From positions 7,827,501 to 7,891,500 of the forward strand of contig NC_068577.1 in assembly GCF_025698545.1 (NCBI RefSeq): a DNA stretch of 64,000 nt, read 5' to 3'. The translations under genes were made by a program, and so were the position numbers. Shown here in pieces: positions 33,788 to 44,906 of the stretch (the stretch's first letter is position 1; each line of letters opens with the position of its first letter). The stretch is from Gossypium raimondii (Eukaryota > Streptophyta > Magnoliopsida > Malvales > Malvaceae). The notes beneath the pieces are model-generated. The model searched no databases, was not told where the DNA came from, and worked only from the letters and a program-made list of their open reading frames with translations.

Positions 33788-36481
33788 TCAAGACTCACTT
33801 GGAAGAACATTGAAAAAGTGATATACCTCATCTTCATCAATGACACCGACCTCCGTTGTGCAGACCGAACAGTGGACCGACTTGAATGTTTCCCCACCGG
33901 CAGCAGCAACTGCTTCACCCTCAACAGTTTCTCTTCTTCGCTTGCCTCTTTTTGGTTTTACCCTTTCTTGCCTGACTTTTCCGTCTTCAATCTTGCAGTT
34001 CGCAACAAAAATCGCCCTGTATTGTGTCACATATTTTTCATGCCTGCAAAACCCCGATTAAGCTTAGCTTAATGGCAAGAAGAAATGCAAGTTTCAACCG
34101 CATCACAGATTTCTCGATAATGCTACGAAGAAGAATAGAATCTCTAAATCACAGTAAAAGGATATTATGCTACATGTAACCATTACATAAACAAAACTAC
34201 ATAAAAGCTGCAAAGCAATTATTCTCTCAAACCAAAAAGAACCATAACTTGATGCAAGGAAGAAATAGCTTGAGGTCGTATCTTATTGCCAGAAGTTATA
34301 TTACCGGAAGTTAGCTTTAGCGCCTGTTTGAGCTCGGTGTCACTTGACTTAGCTATACTTTGTAGAAAAGTACATAAAAACCAAACTACAAAATAAACAA
34401 CATATACTTATCAAATTATCTTTTTCATTTAAATAAGATTATTTTCCTCATATATCCACTCTTCTATTTTCACTCTTGGTATATTCAGTTATTTAACATT
34501 TTTCATCGTCTTTTACATTTTTTATTTGAAATATCTTATTTTCATTATATTTTATATATAATTTTTTCACTCAGAGAGTGAGTGTACAAGTGACCGTGCG
34601 GTAAAGATAACATTACACCATCAAGACAAGCCAAATTTCAATTTGACTTGACATCTTTATAATACGTCCATTTCTTTTCCCGATACTATCATACACAAAT
34701 CACAATTGTTAAGAAAATGTTCGATTCAGACTTAAAGAACTTGCAATAACGGAATAGTGACACATAATGATATGACAATGACATGAAAACCGATATGCTT
34801 GATGTACCTAGACAATATTCAAAGACTAACGTCTGATCCAATGTATATCTTGGTTTTCCAATGACTTGCATATTGCCAAAAACAGAGAGATTAAATGCAC
34901 GTACCGTTGACACTCAAGGCAAAGGGTGGTAAAACAAGCAGGGCAGCTTAGCACGGCATCGGAAACACGATCTTTCCTCTTACTTTGGACCCATAATTCA
35001 TCTTTGTCATCAAGGTTCGGGTCATAGAATTCTGGTTTGATTGAATAGTCTATTTCATCATCGTCAGAAACTGAAAATGCACACAGCACAATCAACAATT
35101 CCAATTAGATTTTGTGGAAGGACCAGACGTTAATATGCAGATGAAGGACAGTTCCACAACAACTCAAATTCATCATGTATGCTATAAAAGAAATTTTATC
35201 TATTCTTTCTTCAATAACAAAACTGAAAGAATAGCTGCTTCATATTATTGCCACTTCTTACAAAACCAAATATATTAATGAATTTAGGTAAAAACACCTC
35301 TCCTACCCTTCTCAATTTTAATATTAAGCAAATTGGCCCCTCTCAAAAAATCGAAGTAATCCAATACTTGTAATTTCGAAAGTGAGCAACCAAAGAAAAT
35401 TAATCATGACATTAATGTTTTTCATCAATTATATATAACTTTGATTGGTATAATAACAAATAAGCCCTCAATATTTACATATTCTGTCAATTTGGTCTAG
35501 ATTCTAAAAGTTTTATCTGAAAAAGTATAAAAATTAAAAAAGAATATATATAAAACTTTAGCTTCAAAAAATATATAAAAATAGACAGGATATGTAAACT
35601 TTGAAGGCTAAATTTGTTGCTATACCAATCAAAATTATCTAAAATTGACGAAAAACATTGACATTAAATGATTTTTTTGAGAGGAACCAATTTACCCAAT
35701 ATCGAAATTGAGAGGGATTGGAGAGGTGTTTTTACCTAGAATGTATAATTGGCTAATATACCTCACAGGCCATTGTACGATAGATTGAAAACTAAATTAC
35801 TCTATATCCTATAAAAAAGCAATTATTGAACCTGACTAAATCTAGAGTCAAGTTGGGTTGAGCTCCTAAACGAAAGACAAAACACAACCAGCATTGTTTC
35901 CTCCTTTCACAAGATTCGAACTAGAGACTTCTTGATTAAGGGTACCAAGTACTCGGATCCAACAAACGTTGGTTGGTACCCTTAAATGTTAAATAATACC
36001 AACTTGTCATGTTTCAAGATAGCATGGAACAGACAAATGCTTGGCAAGGTCTCTAGTTTGAATCATGTAAAGGGAAAACAGCATTGGAAGAATTTGCCCC
36101 TGAAATAGCTTCCCGCATAGCTCGAATTCGAATTTAGTCGAGATCCTTGAAGCCAAAGAGAAAAATAGCATGGAAACGGGGGATAACCAAAATCAATATT
36201 TCGAAATACTAGAATTTCACTAATTTATATAATTAGCCAACAAATCGCAACCAAACTACGAGAGATTCACTAAGAAGGCTAAATTCTATACTGGAGTTTC
36301 AATTATATATGGTAGAGAAACCAGTGAAGATTAAAGGAGAATAAAAGGACTAAGAGAAGAAAAAACTACTGGTTTGCTGGGAATTGGTGGGGGAATCCAC
36401 TTTTGATGTTGTGGTGTCTTCTTCCATCTCCGATACTTGATTGCTACTACAAGTGGTGGTTTTTGTCTTCTCCGTTTCCAT
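33788..36481 (-). CDS. EAPP: E2F-associated phosphoprotein (EAPP) homologue
   Basis: Three exons (36370-36481, 34905-35070, 33788-34043) join in frame with GT-AG introns to give 177 aa, starting METEKTKTTTCSSNQ. Family landmarks are a YDPNLDDKDELWVQ motif (about residues 53-66), the cysteine cluster CPAC...CLEC (C80, C83, C88, C91), TQYRAIFVANC, a basic stretch KPKRGKRRR and the ending CSVCTTEVGVIDEDEVYHFFNVL. In mammals EAPP is a nuclear phosphoprotein that binds E2F1-3 and affects cell-cycle transcription; the plant role is inferred only. The CxxC pairs could bind zinc. It is shorter than human EAPP (285 aa), mainly at the N-terminus. The 1.3-kb first intron holds two foldback elements. The promoter has two site II motifs. 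Confidence 0.9.
35287..35736. mobile_element. Foldback MITE in EAPP intron 1, 450 bp with long arms
   Basis: GGTAAAAACACCTCTCC at the left end is mirrored exactly by the right end. Pairing goes on for roughly 170 bp per arm, for example TCTCAATTTTAATATT with its diverged inverse and TTGATTGGTATA on both sides. Transcription of the intron could form a long hairpin. The flanking TA on both sides could be a 2-bp duplication. Confidence 0.75.
35880..36095. mobile_element. Inverted pair of SINE-like copies in EAPP intron 1
   Basis: The left copy, read on the - strand, contains TCTCTAGTTCGAATCTTGTG and AACAATGCTG. The right copy, on the + strand, contains TCTCTAGTTTGAATCATGTA and AACAGCATTGG. Both have a B-box-like GTTYGAATC. 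The centre is a palindrome, TTAAGGGTACCAA...TTGGTACCCTTAA (about 35937-35986). Confidence 0.55.
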
Positions 36482-36616
36482 TATTTCGTGGGTGCCGCAC
36501 TTTTTTGTTTTACCGGAAACTGAAAAAAAAAAAGAAAAACCGCTTACACCGCCAGGCTCACAACGAACGACGCCAGTACTGAGGGTTTAATTTGTTGTTT
36601 AACGAGCTTAACTTGG

Positions 36617-36648
36617 ACGGCCCATTTTTCAGTAAGTTATCAATGGGC
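36617..36648 (-). promoter_or_regulatory. Two site II (TGGGCC) elements in the EAPP promoter
   Basis: GGCCCA near 36619 and TGGGCC near 36642 lie about 140-165 bp upstream of the EAPP ATG (36481), in opposite orientation and 20 bp apart. An AAACCCTC stretch (one base off a telo-box) lies closer to the gene. Site II plus telo-box is a known combination in plant growth-related promoters bound by TCP factors. Confidence 0.6.
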
Positions 36649-36649
36649 C

Positions 36650-39600
36650 AACACCGTTGAGTCGATGCCTGTATAAAAAGATTCTGTCTTTCTAATCAAC
36701 ATAAAGGAGAAATTATTTTATGATCTTTCCTAACCACATCATTTATAGTTCCTATTAATTGGAAATAACATTATCCTTTTTTACATCACATGTATCGTTA
36801 GTAAAAAAGATAAAATATTTATATTTAATTGGTAGAAATTATAGATGATATGTTAAAACCCTTAAAATAATTTTTCATAAATAATTCACTTTACATTATA
36901 CATATTGGCCGAGACCCTTCAATGTTTCAATAGCCGTATTCAACCTCACTTAAATTTAAAATTGAGCTAAATTAAATCTCTAAACAAAAAAAAATCTTGC
37001 TTAAAATTATCCAATTCCTTATCATTTAACTTAATACCCACCTAATATTTACATCGTTGATCAGTCAAATACCAATGAGTTGCTTTGAAGTTAAGGTCAT
37101 GAAGACTTTAATATTTCAAAATTAAGTCTTAGTAAATTACGTATATATTCTTTTGGATTTATTTTGATTTAACTCACACGAACTCTATCTAAATTTATAT
37201 AATATATCCTAGTTACTTAGAATTTCTCCTTTCACATTCATCAAAATATAATTAAACTTTGTAATAATCAATTTTGATTTTAGTGATTCAAATTGTCTTT
37301 ATAATTTTTTTCCCAAAAATAAATACATTAGTTACATAAAAATCAAACTGAAGATATAATAGTAATACAAATTAAGAATTTCAATTTTCCAAGAAATAGT
37401 TTTAGTACTTTTAATTTCAAAAGTAGTTAAGTAAAGTCTAAAAGACCATCTTACCTAATATACAATAAATTTATCTTAAAATATAATTATTTCGTCCCAT
37501 AAATACAATTGGAAGTATTGAAACTTGGATTGCATATGAAGTTTGCTCATATTTAAGCTTCGACAATGGCCAAGTTTAATCAAATTATAGGAAATGCTCA
37601 ATATAAATACACATATTATAAACATAAACTAAGAAAACCCGATATATATCATATTGATAAAAATATATCCCTTCAACATTAAATTTTCCTTTTACATCAA
37701 ACAAATACTTGGTTACAAAAATGTGTAAAATTAATTTACTTTTACACGTTAGATTAAGAAAACTATTTGGCATATTATCACACAAGCAAGATTGACAGGG
37801 TGTCATGTAGGTATAGTATATAGTACAAAAACATTAATAAAATGAGATACTAATAATTTAAAAAAATTTACTTGAAACTTTGTATCAATCAAATATCTCT
37901 ATATCTCAAAACATATAAATAAAATTATTACTTTTTAAAATATATATTTAATGATTGAAAATTATTATTCTCTACATTGAAACATATGCTACATGCATGT
38001 TGTCTTTCTACATTACTTTGGAACCTTTTGTTCATTTTCACGCTCTAGTAGTTTGCAAATTTGAGCAAAAGGACCAAAGAATCTATACAACAAACAATGT
38101 ATGGAAGTCTAATTGAATCCCACATGCAACAAACAAAGCGAATTCAGATATACATATAATACCAGCAAATGGCAAAAACTAATATTTTCTTAAAATGTAA
38201 CCACTCTAATCTTAGTTCTCCATGTTTAATTTAAAACATACCCCGCTTTCCAGACATCCAAAGAGGTCGATCTATTACCATGTCTCATGATAGAAATGCC
38301 TGATATTTTGCAGCACTTCAAGGCTGCCAAAAATCAAATCCAAGTTAGGGTATATTCAAATTGACCATGAAAATGCATATAAAAGTAAATTTGAATGCAA
38401 GTACTACTGCACCATGCAAACATAGGTTCTATAGGGGAGGAGGGAAGCTCTGATTTGTGTATATCACAATTTTACTTGATGAATCAAGAAACAATAGGTT
38501 CTGTAAGTACAATTTTATTTCCAACTCCAACGCTTAAATAACAAAACCACACTTCTATATCACCTTTCCACCAAGCATGAAGGTCTTCATGAATAACATT
38601 TGTCTTAATAGCAGAAAAAAAATACTTTCTATAGACTGAATCCGCTAAATACCCAAGTTTTTTGACCAAGTACCATAGAAAACAAGTGTAGCAGGAGACA
38701 GTTCTATTAATAGCAAGTACTATGGAATGATTGCAGCATAAATTCTTTATCAAAAAACAAATTTCAACATTTTAATCAATTTTAAAATGTGGCCTTTCAC
38801 CTTTCTTGGTTGGTATAGAATGATCCTAAACCTACAAGAGATCCATAGCAGCCTAAAATTTTAATAACAATAACATTCAACCTCATTACAACGTTAGAGT
38901 AGCTACTTAGGGATGACTGATGCACTGAGAGGTAAAATTATCAAGCAAACATGGATTAAAAAAAAGTCAACTCCACCACGTATATTTGTATTTTACATCC
39001 AGATCGATTCATTTATCGATATTTCAACAGGATTTAAGATATGTCCAGATTGAGTTGGCCAGTATGTTAATGCAAGAAAAGCCACATGCAGAACTAAAAG
39101 TGAATAATCAAAGCTAATTGCCCTTCCAAGTATCAAGATGTCCACAACAATTCGCCAGATTTGCACAGAAGAAAAATATAAATCGCTTAAGAGCCTAGAC
39201 TACTAGGACCACAAGTTTATTCAAACTGCCTTTTAAAGGAACAAGTTTAAGTTTGAAATATTGAACACCACCACATACACAACCTAGACATTACATGACC
39301 ATCAGAACTTGCCCGGAGATTCTTCCACAGAATATGATTTTAGTGTCACAAATTATATATTTGATGTACACAAATAACATACCTTTCAAGTTTTTTATTT
39401 CTCACACTCAGCCACCACCCCTTTTCTCTTGCAACTTATTTACATACATTTCTAGTTATATATTGGATGTCCCAACTTATTTAGGTTAGAGTTAACTTTT
39501 TGTCTTATGTTGAACAGTTGCCTAAATAAGTAATAAGAATTCCATAAGAAAATCACATGGTCCTACAATTTTCTGTACTTCAAAATATTTCAGAAAACAT

Positions 39601-40224
39601 GTCTTGATTCAGCTACCCCATCTTTCAATGCCCCTATGAATTTCACTTTACCGAAAACTCCAGCTTAGTATTCAATCTTTATGTAACATTAGTTCCCACC
39701 ACCTTAAGCCTGAAGGATTGACCACCAAGCCGTTCACAGTTAACACCACTTAACTACATAGTTGCAAGCATTTAAGTTCAGAAAACAAACCACTTATAAT
39801 ACCTCCAAAATCAATTGAGCAAGTATCCATATAAAGAATTAAAAAACTAACAGAAGTGTCAAACACAAAAAATGCATCCTCAACCAAACTTGGCAAAACC
39901 ATTAGTGACCTTAAGTGGTAACTGTCATGCAGTGAAAAGTAAGTTAAAAGACCCTTCTGTTGTCACTGTAATTTATGGTTTTCATAATAGCAGCTAAGAT
40001 ACAGTTAATATTTAAAAAGAGCCTTGATCTCAAACTTCATAGCTGCACTCCTATTATAGAGATAATTACCAAGCTTTATGTATTAATGAGTGCATAAAAT
40101 GAAATACTAATAATCTAAGTTCTTGCTCGAGCTTAGTTACCCTAATTGAAAGGCAACACATATAAAAGGGAATATACGATAGATATAGTTGTTAAAGAAG
40201 GCAAAGAAATAAAAAAGAACTTAC
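36650..40224. other. Intergenic region; may include spliced 3' UTR of the RING gene
   Basis: No coding gene is supported. The open frame at 38484-38753 (- strand, 89 codons) has no recognised motif. Because the RING gene has a splice donor right after its stop, one or more 3' UTR exons should lie to the left; an acceptor-like TTTTTGGCAG on the - strand near 38330 is a candidate. Confidence 0.4.
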
Positions 40225-40229
40225 AGTTT

Positions 40230-41249
40230 TCAATCCAAATCTTCTTGCCTGGTCTGCGGATTATCACCTGATCCTGATCCTGAACCCGACCCACGAGCCC
40301 GAAACGGCCAGGGCAGCGATATCCTAAAACTCCTCTCCGCCGTCCGATTATCCCCCGACCTCTGCTCATTATCACCGCCACTACTATCGCCGTCATTACC
40401 TCCACCAGTAGCCTGCGCCCCACGAACCCTCCTCTCATAATCAGGATCATCGGTAGGCAGCTCGTGACGACAAACAGGGCAGGAATTATGCAATTCCAGC
40501 CACGGAAGTATGCAGTCCTTGTGATAAAGATGCTTACAGGGCATTTGCTTCGCTTCAGCCCCTTCCTCGAACTCGTCCATACAAACCGCGCACTGGTTGA
40601 ACTCCGAATTCAAGTTATTCTTCGCTATCTTCACCGAAGGTAGCGCGTCGATGGCCGATTTCGATGCCGGTGGGGTCCCATACCGGTTCGGATCGTTCTC
40701 AGCCAGTTGCTGGATCAGTTGTTCGAGGCCCGGTCCGATGAAATAATCCCCAATGTTCGCTGGAAGCCGAAAACCCGGCTCGGACGGATTATTCTGGATC
40801 ACGAACTCGATTTGGGCTCCTCTTGAACGGAGATCGTTGAGATGGTTTTGGATGAAGGTAAATGGATCGAAAGCGAATGGGTCACCCCGGCCTGACCGGG
40901 TCGACCCGAATGAGTTAGGGTTATGAAGGTCAATTGAAGCAGGAGACGGTGAAGAACTCGTCGTTGAAGAAGAGGAAGGGAAAAGGAGCGGGAGCAAGGA
41001 AGAGAACGGATCCGATACCGACAAAAAGGGTTCGGATAACGGGTTTGAGTTCGGATTCGGGTTTTCAAAGCTAGGGTTTTCGTATTCTTCGAGGAACCCT
41101 TCGTTGCATAGAGGACAAGAAGGGTCAGCGGAAGGGTAGATTGTTACGGTGACGGTACGGTTACATTGGTAGCAAAAGAAAGGCTTATTGGTCGCGCCGT
41201 CGGTGTTAGCGTCGCCGCCGCCACCGTGGACGCTGGCGTCGAACGACAT
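40230..41249 (-). CDS. RING-H2 E3 ubiquitin ligase with N-terminal zinc ribbon (RING1-like)
   Basis: A single coding exon encodes 339 aa. An N-terminal zinc ribbon (C26, C29, C45, C48 in FFCYQCNRTVTVT...CPLCNEGFLEE) is followed by an N/P/S-rich linker. The conserved FVIQNNPSEPGFRLP, GDYFIGPGLEQLIQQLAEND and RYGTPPASKSAIDALP segments come next, and then the RING-H2 finger with C220, C223, C238, H240, H243, C246, C257, C260 in C3H2C3 order. The tail is Gly/Ser-rich (GSGSGSGSGD) and ends TRQEDLD. Such proteins transfer ubiquitin from an E2; substrates are unknown. The layout matches, as I recall, the Arabidopsis At3g19950 group. A GT donor at 40224 lies only five bases past the stop codon, so the 3' UTR is spliced. 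Confidence 0.92.
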   Translation of the reverse strand: MSFDASVHGGGGDANTDGATNKPFFCYQCNRTVTVTIYPSADPSCPLCNEGFLEEYENPSFENPNPNSNPLSEPFLSVSDPFSSLLPLLFPSSSSTTSSSPSPASIDLHNPNSFGSTRSGRGDPFAFDPFTFIQNHLNDLRSRGAQIEFVIQNNPSEPGFRLPANIGDYFIGPGLEQLIQQLAENDPNRYGTPPASKSAIDALPSVKIAKNNLNSEFNQCAVCMDEFEEGAEAKQMPCKHLYHKDCILPWLELHNSCPVCRHELPTDDPDYERRVRGAQATGGGNDGDSSGGDNEQRSGDNRTAERSFRISLPWPFRARGSGSGSGSGDNPQTRQEDLD

Positions 41250-43004
41250 GTTTTCAGGTCTTAGATGGTTTCAACGGGACAGCCGGAGAAATGAATTTTG
41301 CTTTCGATGTTTTTAATATATATATTATTCTATTTGGAAAAATAATGTACGGTAATCTTAGAGGAGAATTTTATAATTAATTTATTTTGAATTTGATAAA
41401 AAATAGTTAATAAAAAAAAAAACCTCAAAATACCCATAAAAGAAACGTTAATTGCAATTTTCCATTTTCCGTGGAGGCTTCTCGAAGGCTACCTACCAAT
41501 CTTAATTAATAAATTAATTGAAGGATTTAGTTAGACTTTCCACGATCCGGGATAAGGTGGAGAGTGGGTTTATGTCTCCCTCCATTTTTTATTTTATTTT
41601 ATTTTTTAGGTTAATATTTGATATATTAATTATGTATTCTTTTTATTTTTATTTTGATTTTACTTATGATTTTTAAATTTATTTATTTAAAATTTTAAAT
41701 TAAAAAACACTTCCTCGAAATATTACATAAACTATTTCATTTTATATTAATTGTATAAAATTAAATAAAATACATATTATAAAAATCATATAAAAGTAGT
41801 TCATTTATAATTTTAAAATTTATCTCTTTTGAAAAAATTAAATAAATAGTTTTTAAATCAAATATTAATTTAAAATTAAGATTTTAACTCAAGTCATTCT
41901 CACTTTTGAAAAAAATATTTTTTATTTCCTATTAAATTTTCTCTAAGATAATTAAAAAACACATTTTGACAATAATAATAAACATTTTTTCCAATAATTT
42001 TCAACTTCAATAATAAATTGGCGTTTTTTAAATACAAATAAAAATGCTAAATTATTTTCAAAATGTTTTAATAAAAAATAAAGGAGTATTAAGGAAATTG
42101 TGTTGATATTTCTAAAGCATTGCATGAATGGAATGGGTAACTTATGAAGAATTGACGAGTCAGAGTTTTTCTTGTGCCGGTGTTTGCCAACAACGCGTTT
42201 GATGATATATCGGAATATGTATTTTTTTTGGAATGTATTGAGAAATGAAAATAAATACAAACTACAAACTCTACGTACAAACTAATATATAATAAATAAT
42301 AAATAATAAAATATATTATTAAAGTTAATTAATAATTTCATATGTATAATATTAAAATAAAATTTATTATAAAGTTTTGGTTTAATGGTAAATTTAAGTT
42401 TTTATTAATGTATTTAGAGTGGGTTCAAATTCAATCATGTATAAATTTTTATTAATTTTTTAAAAAGTTAAAAAATCTAAAATACATTTTAATAATATAA
42501 CTTATTTTAATTACGGAAGGATATTTTTCATAATTTCTCTGATTGAGTCGGTGCTCGACCGACTTGTGACACCAACACAGTCAATGACTTAAATAATAAT
42601 ATAGATAAATGAAACTAAATCAAGATAAAATTCGTCGAGAAAAAAATAAAAAATATAATGGTAATGAAAAAAAATTGGCTGAAAAAAATATATTTTATGC
42701 ATTGTCGTTAACGATTGTTTTACTTTTGGTCATTCGTTGTTAGTTTGAATTAGGTAATATTATTTTACACTCATTTTAGTCACTCAACTTTAAATAAAAT
42801 TTAATTTTAATAACTTATTTCCTTTATTTAGAAATAATTTTATTACTTTAAAAATAAATTTATTTAAGAAAAACATAAGTTTTACATGAAATTAAGTTAA
42901 GATCCTTTTCAAGTTTGAATTTGTTCATTTGAAATCTACGTTCTTCTACTTAATTTTATTTACTTATTCATTATTTTTATTATTTTTCCTCTCTTTTTAT
43001 TATT
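41250..43004. other. RING gene upstream region and AT-rich spacer
   Basis: The promoter of the RING gene should lie at 41250-41700; no TATA box was assigned with confidence. The rest is AT-rich, with no gene. Confidence 0.45.
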
Positions 43005-43520
43005 TCTTTTGATTTCATTTTATTCCCTTCCATCATTCCCTAAGTCTCATAGGTTTAATCCTACAGAATCTGACCCATTTTCTCATTGAGCGAGGGGTAC
43101 GAAATAAATCAGATTGATTTTTCGATCAAAAGCACAATGTGGAATCTTCGGTTTTTCCTCTTTCTCTATTCCTATCCCATAGGTACAACATTGGAACCAA
43201 TAGAGAACCTTTTCCTTCTATATGAATCAATATTATTACATTCCAATTCCTTACTGATACCCCCAAGGAAAATCCTAAATTGGATCCCAAATTGACGGGT
43301 TAGTGTGAGCTTATTCATGCGGTTATGCACTCTTCGAATAGGAATCCATTTTCTGAAAGATCCTGGCTTTCGTGCTTTGGTGAGTCTCCGAGATCCTTTC
43401 GACGACCTATGTTGTGTTGAAGGGATACCTATATGATCCGATCGATTGCGTAAAGCCCGCGGTAGCAACGGAACCGGGAAAAGTATACAAAAAAGATAGT
43501 TCTTTATTGTTTTAGTTCGC
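43005..43520. other. Nuclear insertion of plastid DNA (NUPT), inverted-repeat spacer type
   Basis: A stretch of about 515 bp with balanced base composition stands out from its surroundings. It reads as plastid inverted-repeat sequence, for example CATTGAGCGAGGGGTACGAA, CTGAAAGATCCTGGCTTTCG and GCGTAAAGCCCGCGGTAGCA. From memory this lies in the spacer between the 3' rps12 exons and trnV-GAC. Differences from the sequence I remember (for example AAAGTATACAAAAAAGATAG) suggest an old transfer. The open frames inside are not expressed genes. Confidence 0.75.
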
Positions 43521-43613
43521 TTTAGTTTTAAGAATATTATTTTCATTTCATTTTTCTTAATTTAATAAATTTAATGAATATTTAAAATTAATAAAATAGA
43601 AAATTAAAAAATA

Positions 43614-43648
43614 TAGGGCTATACGGACTTGAACCGTAGATCTTCTCG
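43614..43648 (-). pseudogene. trnV-UAC: 3' exon of plastid trnV-UAC (NUPT), with adjoining intron end to ~43712
   Basis: On the - strand the 35 bases CGAGAAGATCTACGG, then TTCAAGTCCGTATAGCCCTA, match the 3' exon of plastid tRNA-Val(UAC): anticodon stem 3' side, T arm and acceptor strand. The segment 43649-43712 to its right is the end of its group II intron (ending GTTTTAC before the exon). The 5' exon is absent, so no tRNA can be made. It sits about 95 bp from the previous plastid piece, although the two come from different plastome regions. Confidence 0.8.
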
Positions 43649-43795
43649 GTAAAACAGATCGAACTGATTATTATCAAAATGATTCGGCCTATTTCAAAGA
43701 ACCAACATGCTTTTTTTTTTTTGCATTGGGCATTATCTGATAGAAATATTAGTGTTTCGGCCTATTAACTGATAGTGTTTGAAAAACCATCTAAT

Positions 43796-43930
43796 AATTG
43801 GATTTGGGTGTAATTGTTTATAATTGATGTGTCTCATCGAATTGAGTGTAATTGGAGACCAATTACACTTCCCAATTCCTAGGGTGAGAATTAAAGTAAT
43901 TACACAGATAATTTACACTCAAATCCAATT
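43796..43930. mobile_element. MITE with imperfect TIRs, 135 bp
   Basis: AATTGGATTTGGGTGTAATT at the left is mirrored by AATTTACACTCAAATCCAATT at the right with few mismatches. The inside carries a second inverted pair around AATTGGAGACCAATTACACT. It lies 80 bp from the plastid fragments. Confidence 0.65.
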
Positions 43931-44490
43931 TAAAAATATTTTATACAAATTATAAAATTATATTATAAGCATGACATGTATGAGTGCTTGTGATGGTTAT
44001 GACAAAAATTTCTTATGTTATAAATCCTAAAATTATATTATAAATATAATTTGTGTATTTTATAAAGTTATAACAAAAAAATTAAACCCTAAAATATTTC
44101 TAAAATTATGTCTAAAAGTTTATTATAAAATTAATTTACATGTTATAAAAATTTTATAAAATATTTATTTATAAAAATTATAGATATAACTTATTTATGT
44201 GGCCATGCTATATATTATAAAAATAATATACTTATTCATCAAAAAATATTATAGTTTTTTTATCATAACTTATTTATAAAATAACTTTTAAAAGTAATGA
44301 CAACAAAAATATTATTTATAAGAAGTGTTATGCAAGTTTTGGACAATTTATAAAACATCTTTTTATAAAGGTTAAATATTACAAATTTTATATTATTTTG
44401 TCTTAATTTACTTATTATGAAAAGAGATATAACCTAACATAAGTTTTTATCTAAATTAAGTTTATATAAGTTTTTATAATTAAAGCTACC
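43931..44490. other. AT-rich spacer
   Basis: Many TTATAAAA-like repeats occur. No gene or defined element is visible. Confidence 0.5.
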
Positions 44491-44875
44491 GACTATTTGT
44501 ATTGTGAACCTAAATATTATAAGGTCGATACTTATTATGTAAATAGAAAATATTTTCTTACACCATATAGTAGACAACTTGCGATTTATTTAGTTTGACA
44601 CATTCAAAGGTTCAAATGTGGTTGAGAAGACATTTTTGTTCTAAAAGATATTTATCATATTAATAACATCACCTTAGTATGACATAAAAAAGGTGGATTG
44701 TACTAGAATGTTACATATTCTATAACTTCAATCGTATGTGGAATTGTGATAATCATATATTTCAAAGAGTACATGGAATAAAGAGATATTCATAATCTTA
44801 ATGATGCATATTTAAATTCAGATGATGATGAACTCGATCAAGGATTAATAGATGATGATAGAAGCATGTGATAAA
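44491..44875 (+). pseudogene. HARBI1-like (PIF/Harbinger) transposase remnant
   Basis: Joined frames show YYKVDTYYVNRKYFLTPYSRQ, similar to the YxVDxGYPNRKGFLxPYR region of plant HARBI1-like nucleases. A weak VLKDIYHINNITLV (compare FPILKD...) follows, then YMEYRDIHNLND-like and NSDDDELDQGLIDDDRSM residues resembling the end of that protein. Several stops and frame changes are present, so it is dead. Assignment rests on pattern memory. Confidence 0.5.
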
Positions 44876-44906
44876 CATTAAAAGTTGAATAACCCAACAT
44901 ATATGT

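Noticed and set aside
38484..38753. 89-codon Cys/Trp-containing frame downstream of the RING gene
   Set aside because: No family match; probably untranslated or intergenic DNA.
43086..43546. Two overlapping open frames, 69 and 124 codons
   Set aside because: They lie within plastid-derived spacer DNA and match no nuclear gene; they are hypothetical plastid frames at best.
43614..43712. Functional tRNA gene
   Set aside because: Only the 3' exon and intron end of plastid trnV-UAC are present; the 5' half is missing.
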